Source: UBA5794 sp963714375
GTDB lineage: Bacteria > Actinomycetota > Acidimicrobiia > Spongiisociales > UBA5794
Direction of reading: 5' to 3'
Length of the DNA stretch: 64,000 nucleotides
NCBI GenBank assembly: GCA_963714375.1
Contig: CAVQOG010000003.1
Coordinates: 1-64,000 of the forward strand
Of the stretch, positions 15,683-23,623 are shown piece after piece. Within the stretch, counting starts at the first letter, position 1. Each line of letters opens with the position of its first letter. Made by a program: the position numbers and the translations under genes. The notes below the pieces were generated by a model. It ran no database searches and had not been told where the DNA came from. It saw nothing but the letters and a program-made list of their open reading frames with translations.

Positions 15683-17278
15683 TCAGCCAATGGAGCGCAA
15701 TCTCCGCTCAGCCTCGTCGGTTCTCCACAGACGGAACACCTTCGATGCCTGGGACGCCACGGCACGGTCACCCTTGCCTGCAGTGCGTGCTTCTTCGATT
15801 GCAGAGGTCACCGCGTCCTCGAGATCGGAAGCGAATGCGCTCGCATCGGCCTTCCCAGATTTGGAGCCGGCTTCATCGGCAACTTCGGCAAACGGCTCAG
15901 CGAAGCGGTCCGTGAACCCGGCCGAAGGCACCCACGAGAAGTCGGTCCGTAGGGCCTCGAGGGTTTCGTTCTGAAGGTCGACCAAGGTCTTCTTGATCTT
16001 CTTGAGCGCAGCGTTGTGTGTCGCCGCCACGGGAGTCTGAGCTTTCTCGTTGTCGCTGGAAGACGGGGCTCGCAGGCTCGCACGCCCCCCTGCATCGTCG
16101 CTTCGCTCCTCTGCGGTCCCCTCTGAAGGGGGGACGGTTTGTGGGTCGTCTGACGTCTGACCGGCATCTGACTCTCGGCCCTCGTCTCTCAGCTTCGCAA
16201 AGAGTGAGCCGATGTCGTCGCTTGTGGGCTTCGGATCAGCAGATGGTGCCGATGGTGGCGGGGCAACTTGCACGGCGGCGGGTTCTGGCTCGGGGACAAC
16301 CATTGGCTTTGGTGGAGAAATGACCGCCACAGTCTCGGGCGCAACAGGTCCGAGTGCTGCTGCCTCGGCTTCAGCTGCCGCGAAGCGCATCGCGACCACT
16401 TCTGCCACGATCTCGTCGGTGTCCACGGGTTTGAGCGTTACCGCCTTGGACGGTGCAACGATCTTGACAGAACCGACATCCATTCCCAGGTGACTCGGTT
16501 CGGATTCGAACCGTTCCGGCTCTTCTGGTGCCTCAAGGGCTTGACGGCGTGAGTCAATCTCCTCTTCAAGATGCGAGATTGACGCACGAGCTGTCTCGAG
16601 CTCTCCAAGAAGTTCCGTTCGGCGATCCTCAAGTGCCCGAGCTCGTTCCTGGGCAGCATCGGCTTGTTTCTGAGCTGCAGCAAGGACACCGTCGCTTTCT
16701 GCCCGCGCCTCTCCAATGATGGATTCGCCTTCGAGACGCGCCGCGCGCAGGGCCTCTTCCTTGTCTCTGCGGGCATCCGACGTCAGTCTGAGCGCATCGC
16801 GTTCGGCCTCGGCCCGCATGAACATCGCGTCTTCTTGGGCTTGATCCATGAGTGCTCGGGCGGCACCGATGGCCGATGAAAGCATGGAGGTACCTTCATT
16901 CCATGCCGCAGCACGCATCGACTGTGACTGTTCAGTGGCATCATGAAGCATCGTTCCAGACTCGGATTCCGCCTTCTTCCGCCACTTGTCTGCGTCCTTG
17001 GACGCTCGCTTCCGCAGCCCCTCTGCTGCGACCCGTGAAGCCTCAAGGATGGCGCCGACCTCGGTTCCGATACGACCAAGCTCGTTCGCGAGGGCCTGAG
17101 GGTCATCGATTCCGACGGCGAGCGCGGAAGCGTTGACCTCCGCCGCTGCGGACTCGAGGTCGTCAAGGAGCGAGGACAGTTCCTCAATGTATACATCGAC
17201 CTGAGCGCGGTCATATCCACGTCGAACGACGTCGAACTGGCGCGCCCGCGCCTGGCTCGGGCTCACTTCATCCGCCAT
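15683..17278 (-). CDS. DivIVA-domain coiled-coil protein
   Basis: The protein of 531 residues starts with a DivIVA-like segment (residues 8-45, FDVVRRGYDRAQVDVYIEEL), which targets curved membrane or polar sites. A long, Ala- and Glu-rich coiled coil follows (about 45-255), then a Pro-rich acidic linker and a C-terminal helical domain ending in FRLWRTDEAERRLRSIG. Proteins of this form organise cell poles or septa in actinobacteria. TAGCCT at 17286-17291, 7 bases before the ATG, suggests a leaderless start. The linker contains an in-frame copy of a repeat (16085-16137) that also occurs outside genes at 19688. Confidence 0.88.
   Translation of the reverse strand: MADEVSPSQARARQFDVVRRGYDRAQVDVYIEELSSLLDDLESAAAEVNASALAVGIDDPQALANELGRIGTEVGAILEASRVAAEGLRKRASKDADKWRKKAESESGTMLHDATEQSQSMRAAAWNEGTSMLSSAIGAARALMDQAQEDAMFMRAEAERDALRLTSDARRDKEEALRAARLEGESIIGEARAESDGVLAAAQKQADAAQERARALEDRRTELLGELETARASISHLEEEIDSRRQALEAPEEPERFESEPSHLGMDVGSVKIVAPSKAVTLKPVDTDEIVAEVVAMRFAAAEAEAAALGPVAPETVAVISPPKPMVVPEPEPAAVQVAPPPSAPSADPKPTSDDIGSLFAKLRDEGRESDAGQTSDDPQTVPPSEGTAEERSDDAGGRASLRAPSSSDNEKAQTPVAATHNAALKKIKKTLVDLQNETLEALRTDFSWVPSAGFTDRFAEPFAEVADEAGSKSGKADASAFASDLEDAVTSAIEEARTAGKGDRAVASQASKVFRLWRTDEAERRLRSIG
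16085..16137. repeat. Copy 1 of a 53-base interspersed repeat, inside the DivIVA-like gene
   Basis: The stretch runs CCCCCCTGCATCGTCG and so on to GGGGGGACGG. It matches 19688-19739 at nearly every base. Its second half folds into a GTCCCC/GGGGAC hairpin. Read in frame on the minus strand it encodes PPSEGTAEERSDDAGG of the linker. Confidence 0.85.
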
Positions 17279-17317
17279 GGCTGGCAGGCTACCGGCTGAT
17301 CCACTGGTCTCCGCGGA

Positions 17318-18409
17318 TTACAGGGTCTTGAGGAAGTCGAGGGCGTCATCGACCGTTTCCACGCGAACGACCGTGATGCGATCGCCGGCTGCTGCAACGG
17401 CTTCGTCGTAGTTCCCTGCCGGGACGAGGACCGCAACAGCCCCCGCATCAATCGCTCCGAACACTTTTTGATGGATGCCCCCGATGGCTCCAACCGTTTC
17501 ATCGAGATGAATCGTTCCGGTGCCAGCGATTCGCTTTCCATGCGTCAGAGGTTCGGGGGTCAGTTGGTCCATGATCTGAAGTGTGAACATCAGACCCGCT
17601 GAAGGTCCGCCGACGTTGAGTGAGTCAATGTGGACATCGACAGGGAACTCGACGATTGGTTCGTTGTTGTCGAGAAGAACACCCATCATCGGCTTTGTCG
17701 GGTCATCCGTATGGGGCCCGAGAACGATCTCGAAATCGTCGACCTCGACCTCATCGGTTTCGCCGTCGGAACGTTCTACCGTGACAACGACAGGGTCACC
17801 AACACTCTTGGGGGCAAGGATGCTGAGAACGTCGGAGCGGAATGCGACCGTCTTGCCATCCATCTCGACAATGATGTCGTTTGGCTGCAGCACCCCGTCG
17901 GCAGCCGAGTCGGGAATTGTGTCAATGACAAGTGCTCCCGTACCAATCAGAGTGACTTCGTATCCAAGCTTCGTCAGGGCAACGTACGTCGCATCCTGCT
18001 TCGACTGATCCATCAAGGCAAGGCTCTCTCGTCGGAGCTGCTCTTCAGAAACATCGGGGGGCCGGTACGCCTCAACCTTTGCGAGTTCGACCCGTTCATC
18101 GAGTTGTGCGGCTGCCCATTCAAAGACATTCGCCTCCTTGAGTGAGACCGTGAGGAAGAACAGTTCACCGCTGTCTGAGATGTTCCCGCCATCCACCGTC
18201 ACGAAGTCCGATGTGTCATAGACCGGCCCGGGGCTGACGGCGTAGTACGGAACCGTCACCGTCAGAAGTATGCCGATCGCAACGCCCACAACAACGAGAA
18301 ATCCCGCGAGATAGAACGGCCACTTGGGATAGGCGCTTGGGGGCCGCATCGATGGCGGAACCGTCTCGAACGGGTCGTTCGGTTCAACGACCTCGGTTGG
18401 GGAATCCAT
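17318..18409 (-). CDS. PDZ and Lon-protease domain protein (YlbL-like)
   Basis: This membrane-anchored serine protease of 363 residues has one membrane segment near residues 30-55, a PDZ domain (about 130-215) and a Lon-type (S16) proteolytic domain (about 235-345). The catalytic Ser is in GGPSAGLMF and the catalytic Lys in GGIHQKVFGA. It corresponds to the YlbL group of actinobacteria and firmicutes, which has no ATPase domain. The ATG at 18407-18409 follows TAACCT at 18416-18421 with 6 bases between, again fitting a leaderless mRNA. It stands next to the DivIVA-like gene but has its own promoter. Confidence 0.93.
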   Translation of the reverse strand: MDSPTEVVEPNDPFETVPPSMRPPSAYPKWPFYLAGFLVVVGVAIGILLTVTVPYYAVSPGPVYDTSDFVTVDGGNISDSGELFFLTVSLKEANVFEWAAAQLDERVELAKVEAYRPPDVSEEQLRRESLALMDQSKQDATYVALTKLGYEVTLIGTGALVIDTIPDSAADGVLQPNDIIVEMDGKTVAFRSDVLSILAPKSVGDPVVVTVERSDGETDEVEVDDFEIVLGPHTDDPTKPMMGVLLDNNEPIVEFPVDVHIDSLNVGGPSAGLMFTLQIMDQLTPEPLTHGKRIAGTGTIHLDETVGAIGGIHQKVFGAIDAGAVAVLVPAGNYDEAVAAAGDRITVVRVETVDDALDFLKTL

Positions 18410-18466
18410 GGAGCGAGGTTACCGGTACGTCACGGTAGAGGACCGCAGCAATGTCGCTACTGACCC

Positions 18467-19021
18467 CTAGGACATTCCCTGACTTGAAATCAGATCGGCC
18501 ACAACGACGATACGAAAACGAGCTGACCCCATCGGATGGCATGCAAAGAGTGTCAGTGTCGGTGAACCCTGGTCATAGGTGATCCACACATCAGATGGTT
18601 CGACCACGAAGCTCTCGCGCACTCGATACATGACCTCAGATCCCCCGGCATCGGTCATGTAGACGATGTCACCTGGAACGAGTTCGTCAATCTCGCGGAA
18701 CGGATGCGTCCATGTGGTTCGGTGACCGCCGAGTACGACGTTCCCCTCTGCACCGGGGAGCGCAGTCCCCGACCAATGCCCGACACCAACGTTGAGGACA
18801 GAAATGTCGATGCCTGCCAAGACGGGTTCATCCATCCCGATCGAAGGGGCACGGATGTTGCTGAACACCCACCCAGCGGATTGCGAGCGGTGATTCGACG
18901 GCTGACGCGAGGCGCTCGATTCATACCCGTCAGGAACGGTGCCGGCCGAGGCGGGGCCCGCCACCACGGCGATGACGATCACGGCAAGCGTGAAACGAAT
19001 AGAGTGTCGAATCAGTCTCAT
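18467..19021 (-). CDS. Sortase, class E-like
   Basis: The protein of 184 residues has an N-terminal membrane or signal segment (about residues 7-25) and a sortase domain. The catalytic His lies in VVLGGHRTTW, the catalytic Cys in LTLFACHP, and the Arg in GSARFRIVV. Sortases attach surface proteins carrying a sorting signal to the cell wall; the class E form is common in actinobacteria. I chose the ATG at 19019-19021, which puts the hydrophobic segment near the N-terminus. A longer form from 19081 would overlap the divergent bioY start. No substrate with a sorting signal is visible nearby. Confidence 0.85.
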   Translation of the reverse strand: MRLIRHSIRFTLAVIVIAVVAGPASAGTVPDGYESSASRQPSNHRSQSAGWVFSNIRAPSIGMDEPVLAGIDISVLNVGVGHWSGTALPGAEGNVVLGGHRTTWTHPFREIDELVPGDIVYMTDAGGSEVMYRVRESFVVEPSDVWITYDQGSPTLTLFACHPMGSARFRIVVVADLISSQGMS

Positions 19022-19079
19022 TTCTACCAATCGGTGGGAAGTGGCCCGAGCTACACCAGAATCTACGGCGGAGGAATGC

Positions 19080-19685
19080 ATGCAGACAACCTACCCATCA
19101 CGAACGATTGCACAAGTTGTGGTGCCTCGTTCCACGGTCAACACGATTGCCCTGATGGTTGGTTTTGCGCTGCTCACAGCATTGGCGGCACAGATCAAGT
19201 TCATTGTGCCGGGAACACCGGTACCGATCACTGGACAGACATTCGTGGTTCTGCTCTCGGGAGCAGCCCTCGGATCCCGTATGGGCGCTGGTTCGCAAGC
19301 GATCTACTGGGCAATGGGAGCCATCGGACTTCCGTTCTATGCCAATGCGCTCGGAGGATGGGAAGCTGCGACGGGAGCGACCGGTGGGTATCTCATCGGC
19401 TTCATCGCCGCAGCCTGGGTCGTTGGAGCTCTGGCTGAGCGTGGCCAGGACCGAACGGTCCCAAGCGCCATTCCTGCATTCCTTGCAGGGAACGCAGTGA
19501 TCTACCTGTTCGGTGTCCCGTGGCTGATGGCGAGCGTCGAGTCGATCGACACGATGACCGGGGCTTTGGCTGCAGGATTCACCCCCTTCGTCATCGGCGA
19601 CATCATCAAAGTCGTCCTCGCTGGCCTGCTTCTCCCCGCAGCATGGAAACTGGCCGATAAGGCACGCAAGAACGAAGGGTTTTAA
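19080..19685 (+). CDS. bioY: Biotin transporter BioY
   Basis: The 201-residue membrane protein has six hydrophobic segments and the BioY motifs VPGTPVPITGQTFVVLLSGAALG and GAIGLPFYA. BioY is the substrate-binding S-component of energy-coupling factor transporters and takes up biotin, alone or with the AT module. No ECF ATPase or T-component genes are next to it. GGAGG lies just before the ATG at 19080. The longer open frame from 18939 runs through the divergent sortase gene and is not needed. Confidence 0.92.
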   Translation: MQTTYPSRTIAQVVVPRSTVNTIALMVGFALLTALAAQIKFIVPGTPVPITGQTFVVLLSGAALGSRMGAGSQAIYWAMGAIGLPFYANALGGWEAATGATGGYLIGFIAAAWVVGALAERGQDRTVPSAIPAFLAGNAVIYLFGVPWLMASVESIDTMTGALAAGFTPFVIGDIIKVVLAGLLLPAAWKLADKARKNEGF

Positions 19686-19687
19686 GG

Positions 19688-19739
19688 CCCCCCTGCATCG
19701 TCGCTTCGCTCCTCTGCCGTCCCCCCTGAAGGGGGACGG
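19688..19739. repeat. Copy 2 of the interspersed repeat, between bioY and a lipoprotein gene
   Basis: It is nearly identical to 16085-16137 and includes the GTCCCCCC-TGAA-GGGGGAC hairpin. It begins 2 bases after the bioY stop codon, so it may also act as a transcription end or mRNA-stabilising hairpin there. Confidence 0.85.
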
Positions 19740-19827
19740 AGTTCGCTTATCGTCTCTTCACATACTTCTTAGGTTTCTTTCATGTTCTCTTCACGGTGCG
19801 TCGTGACGGGTTTGCCACGCTTGTGGC

Positions 19828-20271
19828 ATGTTCAAGAAGCCACCACTTATTGGAACGACAGTACTGCTCGTCGCTGTTGCGATCGTTGCTGCAACCGGAT
19901 GTTCCGTTTCTCCCGCACATGTCACGTCCACATCGACTGAGCATCTGGGTGAACTCGCCGACTCCGATACGAGCGAGCGCACGACATCAGCCAAGGAACT
20001 GGAACCCGGCGAGATAGACCCCACCAGCGGACCGGCCACGACAACCCCGGAAACCTCCCCGCCTGGCGACGAAACCGCTTCGGGGCCACAGGACGACACC
20101 AAAACACAGGACACCAAGGGACAGGGTGTCGCTGAAGACAGCGTTGACCTCGACCTATCGGATCTTGATGCGCTCCTCGCTGACCTCGACGGTCTGCTTG
20201 GCGACATCGACGATGGAATCGGACAGCTCGGAGACAGTTTCGACAACGACGAAGGAGATGTCGAAGAATGA
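19828..20271 (+). CDS. Small exported lipoprotein, function unknown
   Basis: This 147-residue protein has a Lys-containing N-terminus, a hydrophobic run and the lipobox VAATGC ending at Cys 25. The rest is polar, acidic and rich in Thr, Pro and Asp, with a repeated Leu-Asp pattern near the end (LDLSDLDALLADLDGLLGDIDD). I recognise no family. Its stop overlaps the ATG of the next gene by ATGA, so the two are made together and probably act together at the cell surface. Confidence 0.75.
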   Translation: MFKKPPLIGTTVLLVAVAIVAATGCSVSPAHVTSTSTEHLGELADSDTSERTTSAKELEPGEIDPTSGPATTTPETSPPGDETASGPQDDTKTQDTKGQGVAEDSVDLDLSDLDALLADLDGLLGDIDDGIGQLGDSFDNDEGDVEE

Positions 20272-21014
20272 AACGAACACGCAAACTGCTCGTTGTGGCT
20301 ACGGCCATCACGATGCTTGGACTCCCGCCCCAGGTGGCCTTTGCCCAGGATGCTCCCGATCGCGATGGCCCAGCCGTTGAGGATCGTGAACGCCCGCAAT
20401 CGATGGACGAGGCCAAGGAGCGGGCAGCGGCCGCGATTGCACGACGTCTCGAGGCGTTGGACCGAATTGATGCACGGGTAAAGGCGAGCAGCCACGTCAC
20501 CGACGATCACAAGAGGCAACTCACCAGCGACTACGCCAGTGCGAAAACAGGCCTGACTTCCCTCGGCCGACGGATCCAGAACGCCACGACCCTCGAGGAA
20601 CTCCGCGAGCTCATCCCACTCATCGCGACGGACTACCGGGTGTACCTCGTGATACTGCCCAAGTCCCATGAGGTTCTCGTGTCGGATCGAATGGCAGATG
20701 GTGTCGTCCGGCTCACCAGTGCTGCCGATACCGTCCTCGAAGCGATCAAACGGGCAGAAGAAGCAGGCTTCAACATGGAAGACGCTCGTGAGTTTCTGAG
20801 GGTCGCAACGGTCAAGATCGACGCGGTGAGCAACGGTGCTGTGCCGGTCGCCCGTCAGGTCATCGGCCTATCCGCGGTGGACTGGGAACAGCCAGCCAAA
20901 TCGACGCTCCAAGCCGGCAAGGCCACGCTCGAACAGGGTCGACGTGATATCCACGACGCACTCGAAGCGCTCAAGAATGCACGACGAGCCATCAAGGATG
21001 CAATCGGGGCCTGA
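20268..21014 (+). CDS. Exported helical protein, function unknown
   Basis: The protein has 248 residues and a signal peptide (MKRTRKLLVV... ending near AFA, residue 27). The mature part is almost all helical, with many Ala, Glu, Arg and Lys residues, and no Cys. There is no family I recognise. It is translationally coupled (ATGA) to the lipoprotein gene before it, and both proteins are exported. A complex of lipoprotein and helical partner on the outer face of the membrane is a reasonable guess, not more. Confidence 0.75.
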   Translation: MKRTRKLLVVATAITMLGLPPQVAFAQDAPDRDGPAVEDRERPQSMDEAKERAAAAIARRLEALDRIDARVKASSHVTDDHKRQLTSDYASAKTGLTSLGRRIQNATTLEELRELIPLIATDYRVYLVILPKSHEVLVSDRMADGVVRLTSAADTVLEAIKRAEEAGFNMEDAREFLRVATVKIDAVSNGAVPVARQVIGLSAVDWEQPAKSTLQAGKATLEQGRRDIHDALEALKNARRAIKDAIGA

Positions 21015-21050
21015 GACCGGACGTCGGACGTCCGACGTCTGACGTCCGTA
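21015..21050. repeat. Short tandem repeat built on GACGTCCG/GACGTCGG
   Basis: Four or five overlapping copies of a GACGTCnGAC-like unit fill the gap between two genes just upstream of the leaderless thioesterase gene. It belongs to a set of similar intergenic repeats at 31471, 35501, 43386 and 58144. Confidence 0.6.
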
Positions 21051-21068
21051 CCCCGTAATCTCTCTCCC

Positions 21069-21470
21069 ATGAATGACCGCGTAGCTGAAATCACCGACGC
21101 ATTCGACAAGGATCCATTCGCCAAAGCTCAGGGGTACAGGCTTGGTGAGATCACCGATACCACTGTTTCGGTATCGATGGTGGTCAGGGAGGATCAGGTC
21201 AACTTCTTGGGCGGAACACACGGCGGGGTCGTGTTCTCAATCGCGGACTGTGCGTTCTCCCTCGCTTCGAATGCCTACCCCGAAGATGCGGTGGCAGTCG
21301 ATACGCACCTCGCCCTCACGGCTGGCACCACCGTTGGCGACACGCTTACGGCGGTTGCGACGGAGATGGCCCGAAGTCGATCACTCGCTACCTATCGCGT
21401 GGATGTCACTCGAGACGATGGGCGGATCGCAGGGGTCTTCACCGGCACTGTCTTCATCAAGCGCACATAG
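21069..21470 (+). CDS. Hotdog-fold thioesterase (PaaI-like)
   Basis: The 133-residue protein is a single hotdog domain of the PaaI/YdiI group, which hydrolyses acyl-CoA thioesters. The motif NFLGGTHGGVVFSIADCAFSL includes the expected HGG and the Asp used by this group. The substrate is not known. TAATCT at 21056-21061 is 7 bases before the ATG and no ribosome site is seen, so translation is probably leaderless. A short GACGTC repeat separates it from the exported-protein pair upstream. Confidence 0.9.
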   Translation: MNDRVAEITDAFDKDPFAKAQGYRLGEITDTTVSVSMVVREDQVNFLGGTHGGVVFSIADCAFSLASNAYPEDAVAVDTHLALTAGTTVGDTLTAVATEMARSRSLATYRVDVTRDDGRIAGVFTGTVFIKRT

Positions 21471-21489
21471 CCGAACTCCCACGAGACCA

Positions 21490-23556
21490 CTAATTCCACA
21501 GGGCTCCAAGGACGTCGCCGACGGGGTCGACGCCATCGGGTAGCCCCGGCACGATTCCGTCATCGGGCGGGGTGCCATGGGCAGACGGCAAGAAGGTCTC
21601 CATCGCCGGATCAAGAAACCGACTCGGAAGTGCATAGGAATGGGCACCATTGGATCCGTACCGGTGGTGATAGAAGCGTTGCGGCACCGTCACCGCAAGG
21701 TGGTCCTTGGCCCGCGTCATCGCCACATACAGCAGCCGTCGCTCCTCCTCGACACCACCGGGCTCGGACAGGGCCATGTCTGACGGGATGTTCCCGTCGG
21801 CGGCGTGGATCACCGTCACCGACCGCCACTCACCTCCCTTGGCAGAGTGGATCGTCGACAGGATGAGGTAGTCGTCGTCCAAATGCGGAGCATCGGCGAG
21901 GTCGCTCGTGCTGTTCGGAGGATCGAGAGTGATCTCGGCGAGGAATCGGCTCCGGGACGAGTAGTCAGCAGCAAGCGAGGCCAGGTGATCGACATCGCCG
22001 AGCCGAGCGGCGGCGTCGTCATACGAGCGATCAAACACAACCTCACAGAAGTCCTTGAGCCGATCGATCTGTATCGATGGCGCAGGTTCGTCACCGTGCG
22101 TTCCTGCTGCATCGGACAGGACGTCGCGCAGGAGGCCGAGTACCTCTCGAGTCTCGTTGGCGACAGGCAGGTCATAGCGCAGGAACGCCTCGAACATGTC
22201 GATGTCGGCAGCACTGGCCACTTCGGCAAGATGATCCATGATCTTCAGCGATGTTGCCGGACCGACACCTGGCAACATCAACAGCACCCTGCTCCACGCG
22301 AGTCCGTCCTTCGGGTTGTCGAGGATGCGGAGAAGCGACATCAGGTCCTTCACGTGCGCGGCCTCCAGGAACTTGAGACCACCGAATTTCACGAACGGGA
22401 TGTCGCGACGGGCAAGCTCGATCTCAAGGCCACCGCTGTGATGCCCGGTACGGAAAAGAACTGCCTGATCCCGCAGATCGATACCGTGTTCGCGAAGCGC
22501 AAGCACACGATCACACACCCAATCTGCCTGGGCGGCCTCATCGAAACAGGTAACGAGATCAGGTATCGGACCGCTTGGCTTCTCGGTCCACAGAACCTTG
22601 TCGAACGCGGTCTCAGATGCCGCAATGACGGCGTTACATGAGGCAAGGATCTGGGGAGTGGATCGGTAGTTGCGTTCCAGCGTCACGACCGTGCAATCGT
22701 CGTACCGGGTCGGAAATGAAAGGATGTTCTCCACCTCGGCTGCGCGGAATGAATAGATCGACTGGGCGTCATCGCCCACCACTGTCAGGTTTCCTCCCGA
22801 GCCACATATCGACATGAGAAGGTCTGCTTGGGATTGGTTCGTGTCCTGATACTCGTCAACGAGGATGTGATCGAACAGGCCACGAACCGTGTCCCCAGAC
22901 GGTGAGTCCATCAACGCCTGCCAATACAGGATCAGGTCGTCGTAGTCGATGATGTTCTGTTCTCGTTTCCGGACCGTATACGCCTTGAACAGCGTCGCGA
23001 TGTCCTCAACATGATCGCTGCACCACGGAAACCGGGCGGTGACAGAGTCGGACAATGGGATGCGCGAACTCACGACACGTGAGTAGATCGCGGCGATCGT
23101 TTCCTTACGCGGAAAGCGTGTCTTCGTTGTACCAAAGCCGTACTCACTCCGCAAGATCCCAAAAAGGGACTCGCTGTCGGTGCGGTCCATCACGGTGAAG
23201 CCATCGGACAATCCGCAGGCATTCCCGTATCGACGCAGCAACCGGTTCGCAACGGAGTGGAATGTTCCTCCCCACACATTGCCTGCGGAACGATCCTCGA
23301 TGAGTCCACCGACGCGACGCAGCATCTCTGATGACGCGCGTCGTGTGAACGTCAAGAGCAGAATCCGATTGGGCTGCACACCCTCGTCGATCAGCCTGGC
23401 GACCCTGGCAGCCAGCGTCCGAGTCTTTCCGGTTCCTGCACCGGCAATGACCAACAGCGGCCCATCGCCGTGCATGACAGCAACCCGCTGCTCAGCGTTC
23501 AGCCCGTCAAGATAGGCAGTTTCAGATTGGACAGTGTCGAACATACGTTCGACCAT
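21490..23556 (-). CDS. UvrD/PcrA-type DNA helicase
   Basis: This 688-residue superfamily 1A helicase carries the Q-motif LNAEQRVAV, Walker A as AGAGTGKT (near residue 39), motif II as DEYQDTN, motif III as VGDDAQSIYSFRAAE, motif IV as LERNYRST, and the late ATP-binding motif EEERRLLYVAMTRAK. Such enzymes unwind DNA in repair and replication. The length is close to that of PcrA/UvrD. TAATCT at 23566-23571 is 9 bases before the ATG. An ATG four codons inside is an alternative start. Confidence 0.94.
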   Translation of the reverse strand: MVERMFDTVQSETAYLDGLNAEQRVAVMHGDGPLLVIAGAGTGKTRTLAARVARLIDEGVQPNRILLLTFTRRASSEMLRRVGGLIEDRSAGNVWGGTFHSVANRLLRRYGNACGLSDGFTVMDRTDSESLFGILRSEYGFGTTKTRFPRKETIAAIYSRVVSSRIPLSDSVTARFPWCSDHVEDIATLFKAYTVRKREQNIIDYDDLILYWQALMDSPSGDTVRGLFDHILVDEYQDTNQSQADLLMSICGSGGNLTVVGDDAQSIYSFRAAEVENILSFPTRYDDCTVVTLERNYRSTPQILASCNAVIAASETAFDKVLWTEKPSGPIPDLVTCFDEAAQADWVCDRVLALREHGIDLRDQAVLFRTGHHSGGLEIELARRDIPFVKFGGLKFLEAAHVKDLMSLLRILDNPKDGLAWSRVLLMLPGVGPATSLKIMDHLAEVASAADIDMFEAFLRYDLPVANETREVLGLLRDVLSDAAGTHGDEPAPSIQIDRLKDFCEVVFDRSYDDAAARLGDVDHLASLAADYSSRSRFLAEITLDPPNSTSDLADAPHLDDDYLILSTIHSAKGGEWRSVTVIHAADGNIPSDMALSEPGGVEEERRLLYVAMTRAKDHLAVTVPQRFYHHRYGSNGAHSYALPSRFLDPAMETFLPSAHGTPPDDGIVPGLPDGVDPVGDVLGALWN

Positions 23557-23623
23557 AGCACGGAGAGATTACAGCTTTCAGCAATCCCGTCCTCCCGCTT
23601 GCAAGGGGCGCAGGGTGGCTCGC

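Noticed and set aside
19791..20669. Minus-strand frame of 292 codons opposite the two exported-protein genes
   Set aside because: It is Ser/Pro-rich, as expected for antisense of this sequence; the plus-strand genes have signal peptides and an ATGA overlap.
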